Positions 1 to 11,614 of a stretch of 64,000 nt of DNA are shown piece by piece (positions within the stretch are counted from its first letter, which is position 1; each line of letters starts with the position of its first letter). The notes below the pieces were generated by a model. That model was not told where the DNA came from. It ran no database searches and saw only the letters and a list, made by a program, of their open reading frames with translations. Source of the DNA: Heterodera schachtii (taxonomy: Eukaryota; Nematoda; Chromadorea; Rhabditida; Heteroderidae); assembly GCA_023374025.1 (NCBI GenBank), contig SIJG01000021.1:831675-895674 (forward strand). The letters are read 5' to 3'. A program made the position numbers and the translations under genes.

Positions 1-525
1 GATTTTGTTTGCATTTTTTTATGCGTTTAAAAAAATGAGGGTTTTTCATTCCAAATGAGGTTTTTTGAGGTATTTTAGTGGCAAGCAATTTTTGACATTA
101 AATACAAATTTAGACGTTAAAAATGAGATAATCCTGTTCGGTTGCCAAATAATCCGAGTGTCGAAAATTTTGAATCAGAAGCCAGCTGTTTAGGCCTGGA
201 CATCGTATATGTACATAAATTATTCGCGCGTATAGAGAAGTACCCGATAGCAAACTGTAACCGTATAGGTAAGTGAGCAGGAATTTCGTCACTGAATAAT
301 ACATTTGAAACTCATAATTATTAATTAATATTTTTAGGTTCTAAAAAAACAATAATTGCTAAAAACGAGAAAAAGTGCCAAAAAACTAAAATTTAGGGGG
401 TGTAAAATGACAAAATTTTATTCCAAAAGCTTGGGTTAAATTATTTTTAAAATTATAAATACTTCATATCAAAAAATATAATAATAACTTTAAATTTATG
501 GAATGATTGCAAAATTCAATTTATT

Positions 526-2328
526 TTATTTAAGAAAATAATTAGCAAAAACGTCGCCCAATTGGTGGCACTTTTTGCAGCCCTTCGAATTGTCCTCAGA
601 CAAAACGCAAAAGCCATCTTTGCACTGGTCACAGCTTAACAAACTAACGCATAAATGGAGTCATTTTAAAATTTATTATTATTATTTTTATTTTCTGTCC
701 AATTTCTCCCATTTTTTTCCCTGCACGTTTTTAAATATATAATTCAAATTAACAGCTTTTGCTAGCCTTTGCGATTGCTTGTAAAAGTACGGCTTGCATT
801 TCTCGCAATTTCTGTCCCGTGTGTTTTGTTGGCAATTGTCACAGACGCCGCCCGAGGCAAAGCAGTCGAATTGTAAACCGACCAATCGAAATGGCACATA
901 AAATAAACCATTAGGATTAAATGCCATCCATTTAAATCATTTTTGTGGCTTTTACCGCGTCGCGTGTCCATTGCATTCGCATTGGCCACAATCTTTGGAC
1001 TGCTCGCCGCTGCCGGGGCGCCAAGGCAAATCGTTGTACAAATCCTTCAAATTGGCATTATTTTGAAAGGACATTTGAAACAAATGTCTGTGCGTTAATT
1101 CACTTGGCACTGTTCACAATTCAGCCCTTTTGTGTTGTGTTGGCATTCACAAATGTCATGGACAACGACAACGTCAGAAGAACGGCTTTAAATCAACAAA
1201 ATAATAATAATTAATCAAATTGAAAATTGTGGCACATTGCCGCGCCTGACAACCCATGGCCAATGGGCACACATCGCTGGGCATGGCCATGGCAAAAGCA
1301 GGAGCCTTGGACATCCAACTCGGAAATGGAATACCTTAAAATAAAATAAAGAATGAATAAATTAAAAATATAATACCTAATTATTTTATTTTTAAAACCA
1401 AATTGAATACTTTTAAAAAATTAAAATTAAGTTTTCAAATGTAATATTTTTAAATTAATTTTATTCATTTTACCAATATTTTTCGTCAATTTCACTCCGA
1501 ACGCTCAATGCGTCGTTGCCCAAAATGTCCACTTTGCTAAAGTTTATACGTAAATTAGTGATTTAAACAGTTGCAGAATTTCTGGCGAGTACAAATTTGG
1601 CTCGGTCAAATTTTGTGACAATAAATCGAAAACGAATTGAAAAATAAATTAATTTTAATTACCCTAATTAGGGTGTGTTGGTGGTCAAATTCACCTCCTT
1701 TTTTGATGAGCATTTTGGTGAAGAGAAATTCGGAGTCCAAGTCGAGTCGAATGGACACATTCTGACCAATTCATCGAATAAAAAAAATGGGGAAAATATT
1801 TAAAAAACAAAAAAAAAACAATTAAAAATTCGTAAATGCCTAAAACATTGCCCCCCCCCCCCCTTTCGACTCCGTTTTCTGATTGCCACCATTTTTTGCG
1901 TTTTCGATTTCCTTTGCCCTTCAATTAAAAAAATAAATTATTACTGAATTTGCTGTTCTGTTTTGCGTACCTCCGACACAACATTCTCAATGCGATGGTT
2001 ATTGGTTTCCTACTTTTTGTCCTGTTAAATTAATGACAATTAATTGCTCTGTTAATTTGGCATAATTTGCAATTTTTTGCTTTCCGTCGGAGAAAGACGC
2101 GAATCACACCAAAAGCATTTCACATAAAAAAACAAACATCTTTAGAATTAATTAGGAATAAAATAATTAAAGTTTAATTTAAAAGCACTTTCTGCCAATT
2201 AGCAAATTGCTCGTCGGCGGATGGCACACTTTGCCAAGGCATTTGTCACTTTCGGCAGCAGAAAAAGTCGCAGAAAAGGACAAAGCAGAGCAGAAGAGAA
2301 GCGGAAGGCAATTTCTTAAATTAATCAT
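526..2328 (-). CDS. Truncated laminin beta-chain-like protein (LN domain plus first LE repeats)
   Basis: Extracellular-matrix laminin beta-type N-terminus. The ATG at 2328 opens a signal peptide ([20 protein letters not shown]), followed by [18 protein letters not shown], the start of a laminin N-terminal domain. Later exons give WWQSENGVE (about 1870), [14 protein letters not shown] (about 1740), a PNLYSPEI segment and [15 protein letters not shown] (about 1600-1490), then LE-type cysteine repeats: [49 protein letters not shown] and CDQCKDGF. The order matches beta chains. Oddities: LFK and [10 protein letters not shown] lie in different frames across an AAA run near 1563, as if one A were missing. 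Most of the second LE repeat is absent. The reading frame stops at 526-528 after only about three LE repeats, whereas full beta chains have many more LE repeats and a long coiled coil. It may be a decayed or shortened paralogue, or the rest may lie beyond the window start. Exon borders are approximate. Confidence 0.75.
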
Positions 2329-3444
2329 TCTGATACTACAATTTTTAAAAAGACACATTGGGTAAAAACAGAAAATTTTAATTAACGTAATTAAAAGAAA
2401 ATTCCCGTATATTTTCCCATTGTAAAAATGTTATTCCCTCTAGTGAGTTTGGATTTCGGCAAGCCGACGAATAATCGAACGAAGCATAATGCAATCCTAA
2501 GGAGGAGATGGACACAATAGGCAAAGAATTTTAAACCGGTTTAAAACCCGGTTTAACTGAATGCTTCCAAAAAATGCCGAAATGAGTCAACAGAGATTTC
2601 GATTAAGGTATTTTTTGATGCCAAGATCGTTAAGGCTGACCGTCATTTGACAAAGTTACGGAATAAAATGGGTGTGTCGTAAACCTATGACAATGATTGT
2701 ACATTAAAACACATTTACGTATTAACAAAAAACTTCTTTTAAAAATAAATTTATAGATTAAAAAGCTCAAAAGTGTATCCAAATAGTTGAGTTTAACTAC
2801 TCAAATAAAAGCTTTTTTTAATTTTTAAATATTATCCTTTTTTCTGATTTTCTGAGCCGGCATTTTGGAGGAATGAGTCATCGTTTTCAATGAACAAAAA
2901 CATTCATTTTGTTTCGGAAATAAATAATTATATAAGTTAATTTTTATTTAATACAAATGAATATTAGCATAAATGTTAATTTATTCAATGCTTTGTTTCA
3001 GTTTTTTTGTATTTGTAAATCTATTTTAAGAAATCATCAAACAATCATTGTTGGAGGTAAACTTTTGTTATTTATAATTAAAATCCTGAATTTAGAAATG
3101 ATTATTAGACATTAATTAATAAATAAATCAGATTTAAGAACAAGTCTGGATTCCATTGAAGTGATTTCTCAGTCCAGTCTCATTTCCAATTCATTTTATA
3201 AATTATGGGCTTATAAATTCATGCTAATTCAATATCGGCATTTTAAACTGTGCCAGTCAGCTTCTTCTTCTTCTTTCTTACATATTTTTTTTTACAAATA
3301 TCAATTGTAAGGAGACCCTGAAAAGCGTTTAACTTTGGTTTAAAATAATGATAATAATGTCATTTGTTTGCATAATTCGCGTGTGTATCACTTTTCCTTT
3401 TTCCAATTTGTCCCCCTCAAATTCTCTCCGTGCCGTGCCATTTT

Positions 3445-3645
3445 TTATATTCCAAATGCATCCATCGCATTTTGGTCGGCCGATTGGAATGATTGGAGTT
3501 GTGCCCGAATGCTTCCGATCGCTTCTTCCAAATCCTCCAATGTCCGCTGGTCGTCCTCCCTTATGGTCGGGTCTGTGTCCTGCTGAATTTGCTGGCGAAG
3601 CTCGTCTGCACGTTGCTGAAGCTCTTGGAGTTGCTGCTCAACTTG
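3445..3645 (-). CDS. Terminal exon of an unidentified Gln/Glu-rich coiled-coil protein
   Basis: Reading the minus strand from a TTTAG acceptor at 3646, the exon gives VEQQLQELQQRADELRQQ, then a Thr/Asp-rich stretch, RTLEDLEEAIGSIRAQL, and ends at a TAA (3445-3447) after DAFGI. The heptad pattern and Gln/Glu/Leu composition indicate a coiled coil. No upstream exon could be found in the AT-rich sequence to 4.6 kb, so the gene is partial and its function unknown. GC content and codon use stand out from the flanks, which supports coding. Confidence 0.45.
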   Translation of the reverse strand, partial: QVEQQLQELQQRADELRQQIQQDTDPTIREDDQRTLEDLEEAIGSIRAQLQSFQSADQNAMDAFGI

Positions 3646-4612
3646 CTAAATTAACAAAAAGTTAACTCATACAAAGGACCAAAAAATAGTAAATTAATAA
3701 TTTTAATAAAAAAGGCTTAAAAAAGCCAAAAATTATTTCTGAATTATGACCTAAAACTGTGAAAATATGACCTAAAAGTCCCAAATTTAGAGGGTAAAAT
3801 TGCTTAGGAAAAATTTCATTTCTTAAAATAATTCTTGTTTAAAATCAATGCATCAATTTCCATTAAAATGAAAATATTTCATGAAATTTTTCAAGTAATT
3901 TTCGCCTTTTTTAACCGAAATTTTTTATTTTAGAAAAAGGTTAATTTTAAGGGGTGAATTTTGCTTTTTTTATTGCATTTTGTTTTAAAAGAATTTGGCC
4001 AAAAATTAATTTTATTAAAAATATCAAAGAAATGACTTTCTTCATATTTTGTGACTTAAAAATAGAGTCATCTGAAAGATGATATAAAAAGTGAAAGTTA
4101 CTCAAAAACAGCAAAAAATATGTCTATTTTTTAGTGTTTTTCACACCGAAAGGGTTCTGGAAAAAATGCGGATAAATCACAAAAATATTCTCCCTAATAT
4201 GGATCTGATCTACCGGAACTGGTCGAAGTTTTCGGATGGTTAAAAATCAGTAACGGTAAAAGTCGGAAAATCGGGGAGCGTTCAGTCAGCAGATGCATTT
4301 TTAGGTTCAACCAGTAATTTTGCATTTTTCTTTTTTTTTCTTTGTTCGTTTCTTCAAATCCCATCCCATTTTGACCTGAATGTTGACAATGATTTGTTGC
4401 GAAATTTTGAATGGAAATTGGAGAATAAAAAATTGAATAAAAATTAATAATGAAAATGTTCTCATTTTATTTATTTATTGGTAATCCCAATTTTGTCTCC
4501 TCTTTTTTCGTTTGAATGGAAAAACCAAAGCTTATTTTCTGCTGCAGATTAATTTCCAAATTCAGCAAATGAAATAAATGTTTTTAATTATTCAGCTGCA
4601 ATTTGTGATAAC

Positions 4613-5150
4613 CAGGGCTGCCAAAAATATGCACGAAAAGTAGCCAAAATATGCGCATAAATATGCAAATAAAGTAGTGAAATATGCACCAAATATGCAC
4701 AAAAATCGCAAAATATGCACCAAATATGCACAAAAAACTTGAAAATTAGGGGTGCAAATTCAATAAAAAAAATTTTATTCCTCATAAATTTTATCGGTTT
4801 TTTTTTGCAATTGAAAATCAAAAATTTCTCATGATTTTCGGCACTAAAGCTCATCCTATTTTCTGCCAAAATTTTCTTAAGGGATATTCAAAACGGAAAA
4901 TATTTGATGAAAAATGGCAAAATATGCAAAAAACCGGAAAATATGCACAAAAAATGGCAAAATATGCACGAAATATGCAGAAAAAGCCAAAATATGCAAG
5001 TATGCACAAAAATCTCGAAATATGCAAAAATATGCAAATAAAAGTCCCGATTTTTATACGCAAACATAAAAAAGAAAGTGTTTTTTCTACTATTTATAGC
5101 ATGGAGAAGCCAGGAAAAAAATATGCATTTGCATACTTTTGGCAGCCCTG
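4613..5150. mobile_element. hAT-type non-autonomous element, copy 1
   Basis: Ends are perfect inverted copies (CAGGGCTGCCAAAA at the left, reversed at the right). The 8-bp flanks GTGATAAC are identical on both sides, the target-duplication length of hAT transposons. The interior is made of degenerate direct repeats of the type AAAATATGCA and codes for no transposase. It is very similar to the copy at 9916-10495. Confidence 0.85.
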
Positions 5151-6540
5151 GTGATAACTATTAAATGTTTTAGTAAATGAATTCATTTTTACTGATTTTC
5201 TTAATTGATGCAAAATTCAAAATTTAATCAAAAATAATTAAATGTAAAAAATAATAAATAAAAACAATTATGGAAAATGGTCACAAATGGCCAAAAGAAT
5301 GCTTTGTTGGCATTGAATTTTAGGCACAAAATTACGACATGAAAAAGGGGTGCCAGGGCATTTTCAAAATTCTACCATTGAAATAAGAAAATGGAAGAAA
5401 AAATTCATGGCATAACCCAAGTCAGCCAAAAAATGTTTATCCTATAGTCTTTCTTAGTCAACTTAAAAATCCAACAAATTCTGTTCATCCGATAACTCTA
5501 CGTATTTAGAACTTATCCCCTACATTTGAGCCCCGGACAAATGAAATTGGACATTTGCGCCCGGAATTTATGTGCCCGACATTTGCTCCACATTCCTTAA
5601 GGGCTATTTTGGGACATTTGCCGCTTGATCATTCTAAATTTATATATGTTTTGAAGAGAAATTAATTATAGTTAGCATGCATCAAGCATTCAATATTTCC
5701 TACACTATTATTTTATCTATTTTTTTGTTAGCAAAAATTAGTTAAAATTTTTAAAAGTTCATAAAAAAATTAATAAATCAGTGGACTATTCAAATTTATC
5801 CCAAGTCAGTAAAAAGATCAATTTTCTATTTTTATGAAAAGAATTAATTATTTATTATTTTTATTTTAAAAGAATCTGTTTATTTTTTCTTTCTTAAATT
5901 TAATTTTTTTATTTTTAAATTTAAATTAGTTATGGCACCCGAAACGGACAAGTGCGGCATCCCATGGGCCGGTTCAACCAAATTAATATTTCATGGTACC
6001 ATTCAATATGTAGCTCTAGGTGTTCTCTATCAGAATATATTATGGTCATAAAATTTCGACAAATTTTCAGTCAGAATTTTTTGTTCATAACATTTTTGAA
6101 AGCAATGAAGTTTTTTATATTAATGTTTAATCATTACAGAAAGGATCTCAAAATGCTAAAAATAAATTTTAATTTAATTTCTTATGAAAAAAGTTCTAAA
6201 GAGTTATAAATGCTATTTGTTTAAAAGATTTTTGAGAATCAAAAATATCTATCAGTTTTTTTCCAAATTGTGAAACAGAGATTAGATAATTTTATCCAAT
6301 AAAATATGAAAAATAAAACTTATAAGAATTTTTTCAATATCATTATTTAAAATTTCAAAAGAGGAAAATCTTTACCCAAAAGAATGGCCAAATGCCAAAA
6401 TGTATCATCATTTAAACAGTTCAATAAAAAAAACTGAAAAAAACAATGAGGAAATGAAAAGAAATTAAAAGAGCAGAAGGGAGAAAAAAAAAACAAAAAT
6501 AAGCAGCGAACCAATTAAAATATAATAAATGTGGTGAGGG
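5151..6540. other. Gene-poor AT-rich stretch
   Basis: No convincing gene. A 39-codon open frame starts at 5932 (APETDKCGIPWAGSTK onward) and has somewhat higher GC than its flanks. It lacks splice partners or recognisable family features, so I do not call it. Confidence 0.5.
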
Positions 6541-6547
6541 AAAGCAA

Positions 6548-8010
6548 TTAGTGAAACTCATAGCCACCGATTCGATTGCCATTGTTTAGCCAAGTCAAAG
6601 CATTATAGACACGCCCGTGGTACAAGTCGGTTTTCATGAGTTTATAAGAACAGATCCCTGCAATGGTAAGTGCAAAAATGGAAGGCCATGACTCAAAAAA
6701 GCCTAAAGTCATTGTGAAAATTTTGAGCAAAACGAAAGCGACTGCCAAACTGAGGATGGCGAACAGTACATCTGCCGTCTTTTCAATTTCGGCTTGCGGG
6801 CTCCGTTTTCTGCGTCGGTGCCCTCGTGGCGACGTTTTGCCATCATTTGCTGCCGACGCATCGGCTGGCCCACCTTCGGCACCCAAAAGCAGCACTTGTG
6901 GCCACAATTGCATGAGCAATTGCAGCAAATCGCTTGGCATTGGCACGGCATTCGTTGCCAGTGTTTTTTTGATTATTTTTTGCACATTCACCGCTTCATT
7001 TTCACCCTTTTCCATGCCGTTGTCGTTCCCTTTTTTGGTTTCCGTCTTCTCTTTCTCCAGTTTGCCTTTGTTTTGTTTTTTGTCGCCGACTCTTACACTT
7101 CGTTCTTTGTTTACTTCTTTGATTTGCACTTCATCCTTCACTTTTCTATTATGCCGTTTGGTTCGTCTTAAAACGCCATCCTTGTCTCCATCATTGGCAT
7201 TGGCTTTTCCCTCCCCAGCATTGGCATTTTCCTCTTTGCTCTTACCCTTCCCTTTGTCCCCATTCTTTTTGTCACACCCTTTGCCCTCGGTTCGTTCTTC
7301 TGCTTCTTCTCCATATCTTATGCCATCTTTTCCTTCTTCCGCTTTTCCCCCGGCATCCAATTGATGGGAAATCACTCGAAGTAAATTTTTAACGGAAAGT
7401 AACAATTTGTGTGCTTCAGTTTCTGATCCCGACTTTTGTGCCCATAATTCGGCCAATGTCCCATTAAATCCGCTAATTGTGGTAATTTTCTGCTCTTTTT
7501 CACTCTTCCTCAAATGTTCAATAATTTGTTTGTCATTCTCTTTAATGAAATTCGTAACTTTCTCCACTAAAATGTGTTGTTCATTGTCCTTAAATATTTC
7601 AATGTCCTTGTCCTTATCACAATTTGGCTCCATGGCCAACTCAGTGTCTTTGTCCAATTGCATAACCAATGGCATTTGGCCATTTTGCTGTGCCATTTTG
7701 CATATCTCTTCGATTATTGGTATCAGTAGCGACCTTTTATTTAAATTATTTTATTATTGCTTTTCCAATACGTGCAACTTACTTTGGGTAATTATGCAAA
7801 ATGTCTTCCTTCTCCAATTGGTCTTAAAACAAATCAAAATTTATAATTTAATTTATTTTTATTTTTTTTGTTGCATTTACCTGTCAACTTTTGGACCATT
7901 TCATGAACAGCTTCAATTTGCCCATTGTCAACTTTAACGGCATTCACCAGCAGAAGGGAGTGATGAACAGTGGCAACCACTAGGAATATTATGCAAAGAG
8001 TCATTTCCAT
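6548..8010 (-). CDS. Secreted or membrane Lys/Glu-rich protein with two C-terminal hydrophobic segments
   Basis: Three exons: 7881-8010, 7783-7822 and 6548-7733. All junctions are GT-AG and the sum is 1356 bp (451 aa). Exon 1 encodes a signal peptide (MEMTLCIIFLVVATVHHSLL). The middle is a charged low-complexity region rich in Lys, Glu, Gly and Asn (about residues 150-310). A basic cluster HRRRKRS near residue 370 could be a furin-type cleavage site. After it come two hydrophobic stretches (VLFAILSLAVAFVLLKIF and FALTIAGICSYKLM), consistent with a membrane anchor or hairpin, then a short Trp/Asn/Gly tail. The family is not recognised. The in-frame ATG at 7696 is not preferred as start, because the upstream exons splice in phase and supply the signal peptide. 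A G-rich minisatellite begins about 25 bp 5' of the start codon. Confidence 0.7.
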
Positions 8011-8035
8011 AAAATAAAATATATTTATGGGATGG

Positions 8036-8405
8036 AGGGGTGAAGGATAATATGTTAAATGTATGAATGGTTGGGAGGGGGAGGGGGGTAACACGTGAGG
8101 GGGGCGGGGATAACACGTAATACGTATGGATGGTTGGGAGGGGGGGATAACACGTAATATAAAACGTATGGTTGGGAGGGGGAGGGGGGTAACACGTGAG
8201 GGGGGCGGGGATAACACGTAATACGTATGGATGGTTGGGAGGGGGGATAACAGGGGGGGATAACACGTAATATAAAACGTATGGTTGGGAGGGGGGATAA
8301 CAGGGGGGATAACACGTAATATAAAACGTATGGTTGGGAGGGAGGAGAGGGGGGGGGGGGGATAACACGTAATATAAAACGTATGGTTGGGAGGGGGGGA
8401 TAACA
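8036..8405. repeat. G-rich minisatellite
   Basis: Roughly 37-45 bp units made of ATGGTTGGGAGGGGG, GGATAACACGTAATA and a variable TAAAACGT spacer, repeated about eight to nine times with unit-length variants. Strongly strand-asymmetric: runs of up to about a dozen G on the plus strand. It lies immediately upstream of the minus-strand gene starting at 8010, so it forms its 5' flank or 5' UTR. Proline-rich frames through it are only translations of the repeat. Confidence 0.9.
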
Positions 8406-8731
8406 CGATGATAATGCGATTATTCAAATAAAATTATTGTAAAATAAGCGAAATAAAAGACTAAAATTTTGAAAACAATAACTTTTTATGTAGAGTTGGA
8501 CGGCACCAAGATTATGGGAAAAACCGGGCCGGGACTTGCCGCTAGAAGCCCTAAAGAAAAACCAATCAATCAAAAAACTTAATTTAATTATTTTTGAAGT
8601 TAAATAGCAAATCAAAATAATTTAAACCTCTAATTATTCAAATATTACAATCAATTTTGTTTTGATTTAAATTAGCGTAGTTTTTTTAAATTTAACAGAA
8701 TAATAGAGAAATCTTTCAGCTATCTAATCAT

Positions 8732-9303
8732 TAGGGCTGCTAATTTTATGTAAGAAAAATCGCGAATTATGTAAATAAAATATGTATAAAAAATGCTAAA
8801 ATATGTATGAAATATGTACAAAAACTTCCAAATATGTACTAAAATATGTAAATAAAATTTTTTTTCATGGTTATTTTTTGGAAAAAAATTCTTTGTAAAA
8901 AATGAAATAGGCACAAAATGTCATAAAAATGACAAAAATAGTCAGAATTACATTTTAATATTTCAAAATTAATTTTTGATATATATTTTTTGAAAAAAAA
9001 AATTCGATTTTTAGGGATACATTTTCAAAATTTTTTTTTTAATTTTTCACAAAAAATTTCTATAAATTCTCCAAAATCCTCAAAATATGTTAAAAAAATG
9101 AAAATATGTACGAAAAATTGCGAAATATGTACGAAAAAGTCCAAAATATGTAATAAGTAGAAAAATCCCAAAATATGTAAAAATATGTAAATAAAAGTCC
9201 CAACTTTTGTTCGCAAACACAAAAAAGAAAGTGTTTTTCCCACTAATTAGGCTATGGAGAATCCAGGAAAAAAATATGTATTTACATAAAATTAGCAGCC
9301 CTA
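8732..9303. mobile_element. hAT-type non-autonomous element, divergent subfamily
   Basis: Inverted ends TAGGGCTGCTAATTTTATGTAA and its reverse, flanked by perfect 8-bp duplications CTAATCAT. The interior repeats AAAATATGTA instead of the AAAATATGCA seen in the other two copies. The fragment at 23191 belongs to this ATGTA type. No coding capacity. Confidence 0.8.
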
Positions 9304-9915
9304 CTAATCATATCAAGGATGTTATAAATTAATTGAAGTATGAACAATTTTCATGCTTTTAAATACAACCTTAAATTTTTTTTTGAGCATAAAAATATGT
9401 ACATTTAATTCCTTATTAACTTTCTTCAGAGATAACATTATTCTCATTCTTTATTGTATTAGCTAGCTCAAAGATTTCTCTATTACTCTGTTAAATTTAA
9501 AAAAATTTTCTTTAGTTTTAAAAAAATTAGGGTCAATCTAAATTTTTCGGAAGTTTTTGGTTACTACTTTTTGTAAATTTTTGCTAGATTTTTTTTTAAA
9601 TTACATAAAATAGTTGAGGATACGTGTAGCTACCTAAGCAATAACAAGTTTCATTTATTTGACTAAGTTTAAGCTAAGTTATGATTTATTATTTAGCAAA
9701 ATTAAATTTTAAATAAATTTACTATGAACATTGATACTTTTGATTTTTTAAAAGTTGAGTGAATTTATGATGCGATTTTGCCAAAAATGGTCAAGTTTTT
9801 GAGTTTTGAAAATCTGATTAAATATCAAAGGAAATAAAATTTGAAAAAAGGGAGGAACGTCAACCGGAATTGAACCCGTAACTATATGGAATACAACAAA
9901 AACATATGTAATTAA

Positions 9916-10495
9916 CAGGGCTGCCAAAAATATGCACGAAAAGTACCCAAAATATGCGCATAAATATGCAAATAAAGTCTTGAAATATGCACCAAATATG
10001 CACAAAAATCGTAAAATATGCACCAAATATGCACAAAAAAACTTGAAAATTAGGGGTGCAAATTCATTAAAAAATTTTTATTCCCAATAAATTTTATGGT
10101 TGATTTTTCAATTGAAAATCAAAAATTTCTCAATATTTTCGGCAGTAAAGCTCACTGTTGACCCATTCGCGCACCCATTCAGATTTGGAAATAATTTTAG
10201 GCCTAATCAAATTTTTTTTTTAAGTGATATTCAAATCGGAAAATTTTTGTCGAAAAATGGCAAAATATGCAAAAAATCGGAAAATATGCACAAAAAATGG
10301 CAAAATATGCATGAAATATGCAGAAAAAAACCCAAAATATGCAAATATGCACAAAAATCTCGAAATATGCAAAAATATGCAAATAAAAGTCCCGATTTTT
10401 ATACGCAAACATAAAAAAGAAAGTGTTTTTTCTACTATTTATAGCATGGAGAAGCCAGGAAAAAAATATGCATTTGCATACTTTTGGCAGCCCTG
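9916..10495. mobile_element. hAT-type non-autonomous element, copy 2
   Basis: Inverted ends CAGGGCTGCCAAAA, 8-bp duplications GTAATTAA on both sides, and an interior nearly identical to 4613-5150, including the same segment around the motif TATAGCATGGAGAAGCCAGG. Non-coding tandem AAAATATGCA repeats fill the interior. Confidence 0.85.
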
Positions 10496-10499
10496 GTAA

Positions 10500-11600
10500 T
10501 TAATTAGATTATATATTTAAAAATTAACAAACTTTTTTGCCTTTCCTCCACAAAAATGCCATTCATACATTGGTTATGTGTAAATCTTTCAACGAAATAT
10601 TTCGCTATGTTTAAAAACAAAAGCATATTTTTCGGAATGTATAGATAAAATCACAGCGTAATTTAATTAAATTGTTTTTAGTTTTCAATTTTTTATTTTC
10701 AAAGTGCACAAATTAAAGACAAAGCGTAAGCCAACGACCATTTGTTAAAGGCATTTCTACAAAGACTTTTCTGTCAAACGGACCAATTCATTTTTTCGAA
10801 AAGATAATTTCCAATCACACATTAATATCTTCAAGGTTTAGGAAATCAAGAATATTTCAGAATTGAAGACCAATTTATAAGTCATATTTGTACAGACTTC
10901 TTTCCGGCAAAATTACACAATAATTTAAAATTCTAACATTTTTCCACCACATTAATTAATTATAGCAATTATTTCTGCGTGTCTTAACATTGCAATTGTT
11001 GTTAATTAAACGCAATGTAACTCTTCAGCAACGGTAAGTTTATCATTTGTCATGATGGATTCCTTTATTTATGGTTAATTGACCAAAAATAAAAAACATA
11101 GTAAAATAATGCAAACAAAGTTTAATATAATAATCTAAACCAAATAACAAAACAAAATTTCATCATCTCCTCTTTTCAGTTATGTCCTTGCGCTTTTTAC
11201 CCAGTGGAAATCGTTTTGATTAAAATTGTCGGATTCACTGCCGAAGTCGTTGCTAAAATAAATAAATTAATAATGCACGAATTGATAAAATCCCAGGTAA
11301 AAAGTAAGACAACTAGCTGAAAAGCTAATTCGAATTGGAAAAAAGGGCACAATCCCAAGATGGCACTGCGCGCGCTATCAAACGCCGCTTTCTCAGAAAT
11401 TCGAGCCCTAACCCAAATGGCACCAGTCTCGAGAAAATTTCGGCACAAGTACCGGCATCATCAGTTGCGGCTCCACCCATTTCAGTGCCGCCGCCATTCG
11501 CTGTGCCGTCGTTTTCGTCATTTTTGCTGCTGCTGCTGCACTGTGTGTTCTGTTCACTTTGGCATTTCTCCTCCTCTTTTGCTGTGCCTTCGCCATGACT
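10500..11600. other. Spacer, with a possible coding tail at 11325-11610
   Basis: 10500-11320 is AT-rich with no gene seen. Minus-strand 11325-11610 is GC-richer and open (QSHGEGTAKEEEKCQSE, then Ser/Asn/Gly-rich). It lies in a different frame just past the stop of the FLYWCH gene. One extra A in the AAAA run near 11628 would fuse it in frame as a C-terminal tail. Confidence 0.4.
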
Positions 11601-11614
11601 TTGTGCCAACATTT

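Noticed and set aside
110..304. Minus-strand open frame of 64 codons
   Set aside because: No laminin-like or other motif, no splice partners; composition is that of the AT-rich background.
6663..7364. Long plus-strand frame of 233 codons
   Set aside because: Antisense shadow of the Lys/Glu-rich gene: Ser/Phe/Pro-rich mirror of its low-complexity region, no start context or domains.
8036..8405. CRISPR-like array
   Set aside because: Units are contiguous and variable without unique spacers, and the genome is eukaryotic.
7834..8427. Three long Pro/Tyr-rich minus-strand frames (PPNHTFYITCYPP repeats)
   Set aside because: Translations of the G-rich minisatellite; all frames are open because the repeat lacks stops.
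9848..9900. tRNA T-arm-like sequence on the minus strand (GGGTTCAATTCCGG)
   Set aside because: No acceptor, D or anticodon arm can be completed; the hAT insertion at 9916 lies where the 5' part would be. At most a tRNA or SINE fragment.
10203..10499. Phe/Ile-rich and Lys/Asn-rich frames in the hAT copies
   Set aside because: Translations of tandem AAAATATGCA repeats, not a transposase.
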